From Bacteroidota bacterium (lineage in GTDB: Bacteria > Bacteroidota > Ignavibacteria > Kapaibacteriales > UBA2268): a stretch of DNA of 5,804 nucleotides. A program made the position numbers and the translations under genes. Positions 5,455-5,804 of the stretch are shown here, piece by piece (the first letter of the stretch is position 1; each line of letters opens with the position of its first letter). The DNA lies in NCBI GenBank assembly GCA_022708005.1, contig JAKIZN010000121.1, positions 1 through 5,804 on the forward strand. The letters are read 5' to 3'. The notes beneath the pieces were generated by a model. That model was not told the origin of the DNA, searched no databases, and saw nothing but the letters and a program-made list of their open reading frames with translations.

Positions 5455-5804
5455 ATGCACAGGAAAATGGACACAGATAGCCCATATAAGTTAGAGGCTC
5501 TTGCAAATCATCCTGAATATGGATTGATTAAGTTGAAAAGTAAAGTGTTAGGCGGGAGCGATGCACTTGAGTTTACCTCGGCGCTGCAAGGAGTTAAGGC
5601 TATGTCTTTAAAGGCAGTTATCGCTGATTTGTCGGATGTGAGCTTGATTAACAGCACGGGACTTGGCATGCTGGTTGGTGCGGTGAGCAGTTTGCGCAAT
5701 AGCAACACCGCATTTGCTTTGATAAACATTCCGCCAAAAGTATCTGACTTGCTAACAATCACTCATTTAAACAAAGTATTCAAATGCTATTCGGATATTT
5801 CGTC
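5455..5804 (+). CDS. STAS-domain protein, anti-sigma-factor-antagonist-like (3' end outside window)
   Basis: An open frame of 116 codons runs off the right edge. Residues about 12-116 fit the SpoIIAA/RsbV STAS fold: a first strand YGLIKLKSKVLGG, a helix near 35-50, then the hallmark AVIADLSDVSLINSTGLGML (54-73) with its phosphorylation loop, a helix GAVSSLRNSN, a strand AFALINIPPKV and DLLTITHLNKVFKCY. In the family this cytoplasmic protein binds a serine-kinase anti-sigma factor when unphosphorylated and is switched off by phosphorylation of the loop residue. Here the classical D-S-S-G is N-S-T-G, so Thr68 occupies the usual phospho-site. No kinase or phosphatase partner is visible; one may lie to the right. 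The start is uncertain: ATG 5455 lacks a Shine-Dalgarno, while ATG 5467 (MDTDSPYKLE) has AGGA only 2 nt upstream. The longer form is given. The opposite strand is also open over part of this gene but matches nothing. Confidence 0.87.
   Translation, partial: MHRKMDTDSPYKLEALANHPEYGLIKLKSKVLGGSDALEFTSALQGVKAMSLKAVIADLSDVSLINSTGLGMLVGAVSSLRNSNTAFALINIPPKVSDLLTITHLNKVFKCYSDIS

Noticed and set aside
5508..5762. 84-codon open frame on the minus strand
   Set aside because: It lies entirely antisense to the STAS-domain frame, which has a clear family hallmark. The antisense product resembles nothing.

Overview
The window looks like an AT-rich chromosomal segment from a member of the Bacteroidota or a close FCB-group relative (Ignavibacteria/Kapabacteria-like lineages cannot be excluded). 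Three independent clues point this way. Three of the four genes are preceded by a Bacteroidetes-type promoter, TTTG-N19-TAnn(T/A)TTG. The isoleucyl-tRNA synthetase is the long type-2 form carrying a GIHH signature. The DksA/TraR-like protein has the family's 'HMAEQG' coiled-coil segment, and it lies downstream of ileS, an order I recall from Bacteroidota genomes. The exact lineage cannot be fixed from the sequence alone.

Layout, left to right. Positions 1-811 (minus strand) hold the 5' 270 codons of an exported protein with one TPR-like helical hairpin and a C-terminal TonB-type domain; its 3' end lies outside the window. Its promoter (849-879) and Shine-Dalgarno sequence (821-826) are visible. 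An intrinsic terminator (883-916) separates it from the next minus-strand gene, a DksA/TraR-family zinc-finger protein (997-1851) with an unusual 140-residue lysine/alanine-rich, histone H1-like N-terminal tail. A 158-nt gap containing a 10-bp inverted repeat separates that gene from ileS (2010-5258, minus), which fills most of the window. A 196-nt divergent intergenic region carries back-to-back promoters for ileS and for a plus-strand STAS-domain anti-sigma-factor-antagonist-like gene (5455-5804), which runs off the right edge.

The genes form one probable minus-strand unit (ileS then the DksA-like gene, ended by the terminator), a separately transcribed TonB-domain gene, and a divergent STAS gene. 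The unit joins a translation enzyme to a possible RNA-polymerase or nucleoid-binding regulator. No mobile elements, CRISPR arrays, tRNA or rRNA genes were seen, and no intergenic stretch exceeds 300 nt. I see no evidence for a new multi-gene system. The most notable items are the swapped GXHH active-site signature of IleRS (linked to very high mupirocin resistance) and the DksA-like protein with a histone-like tail, a rearranged zinc site and no acidic coiled-coil tip.
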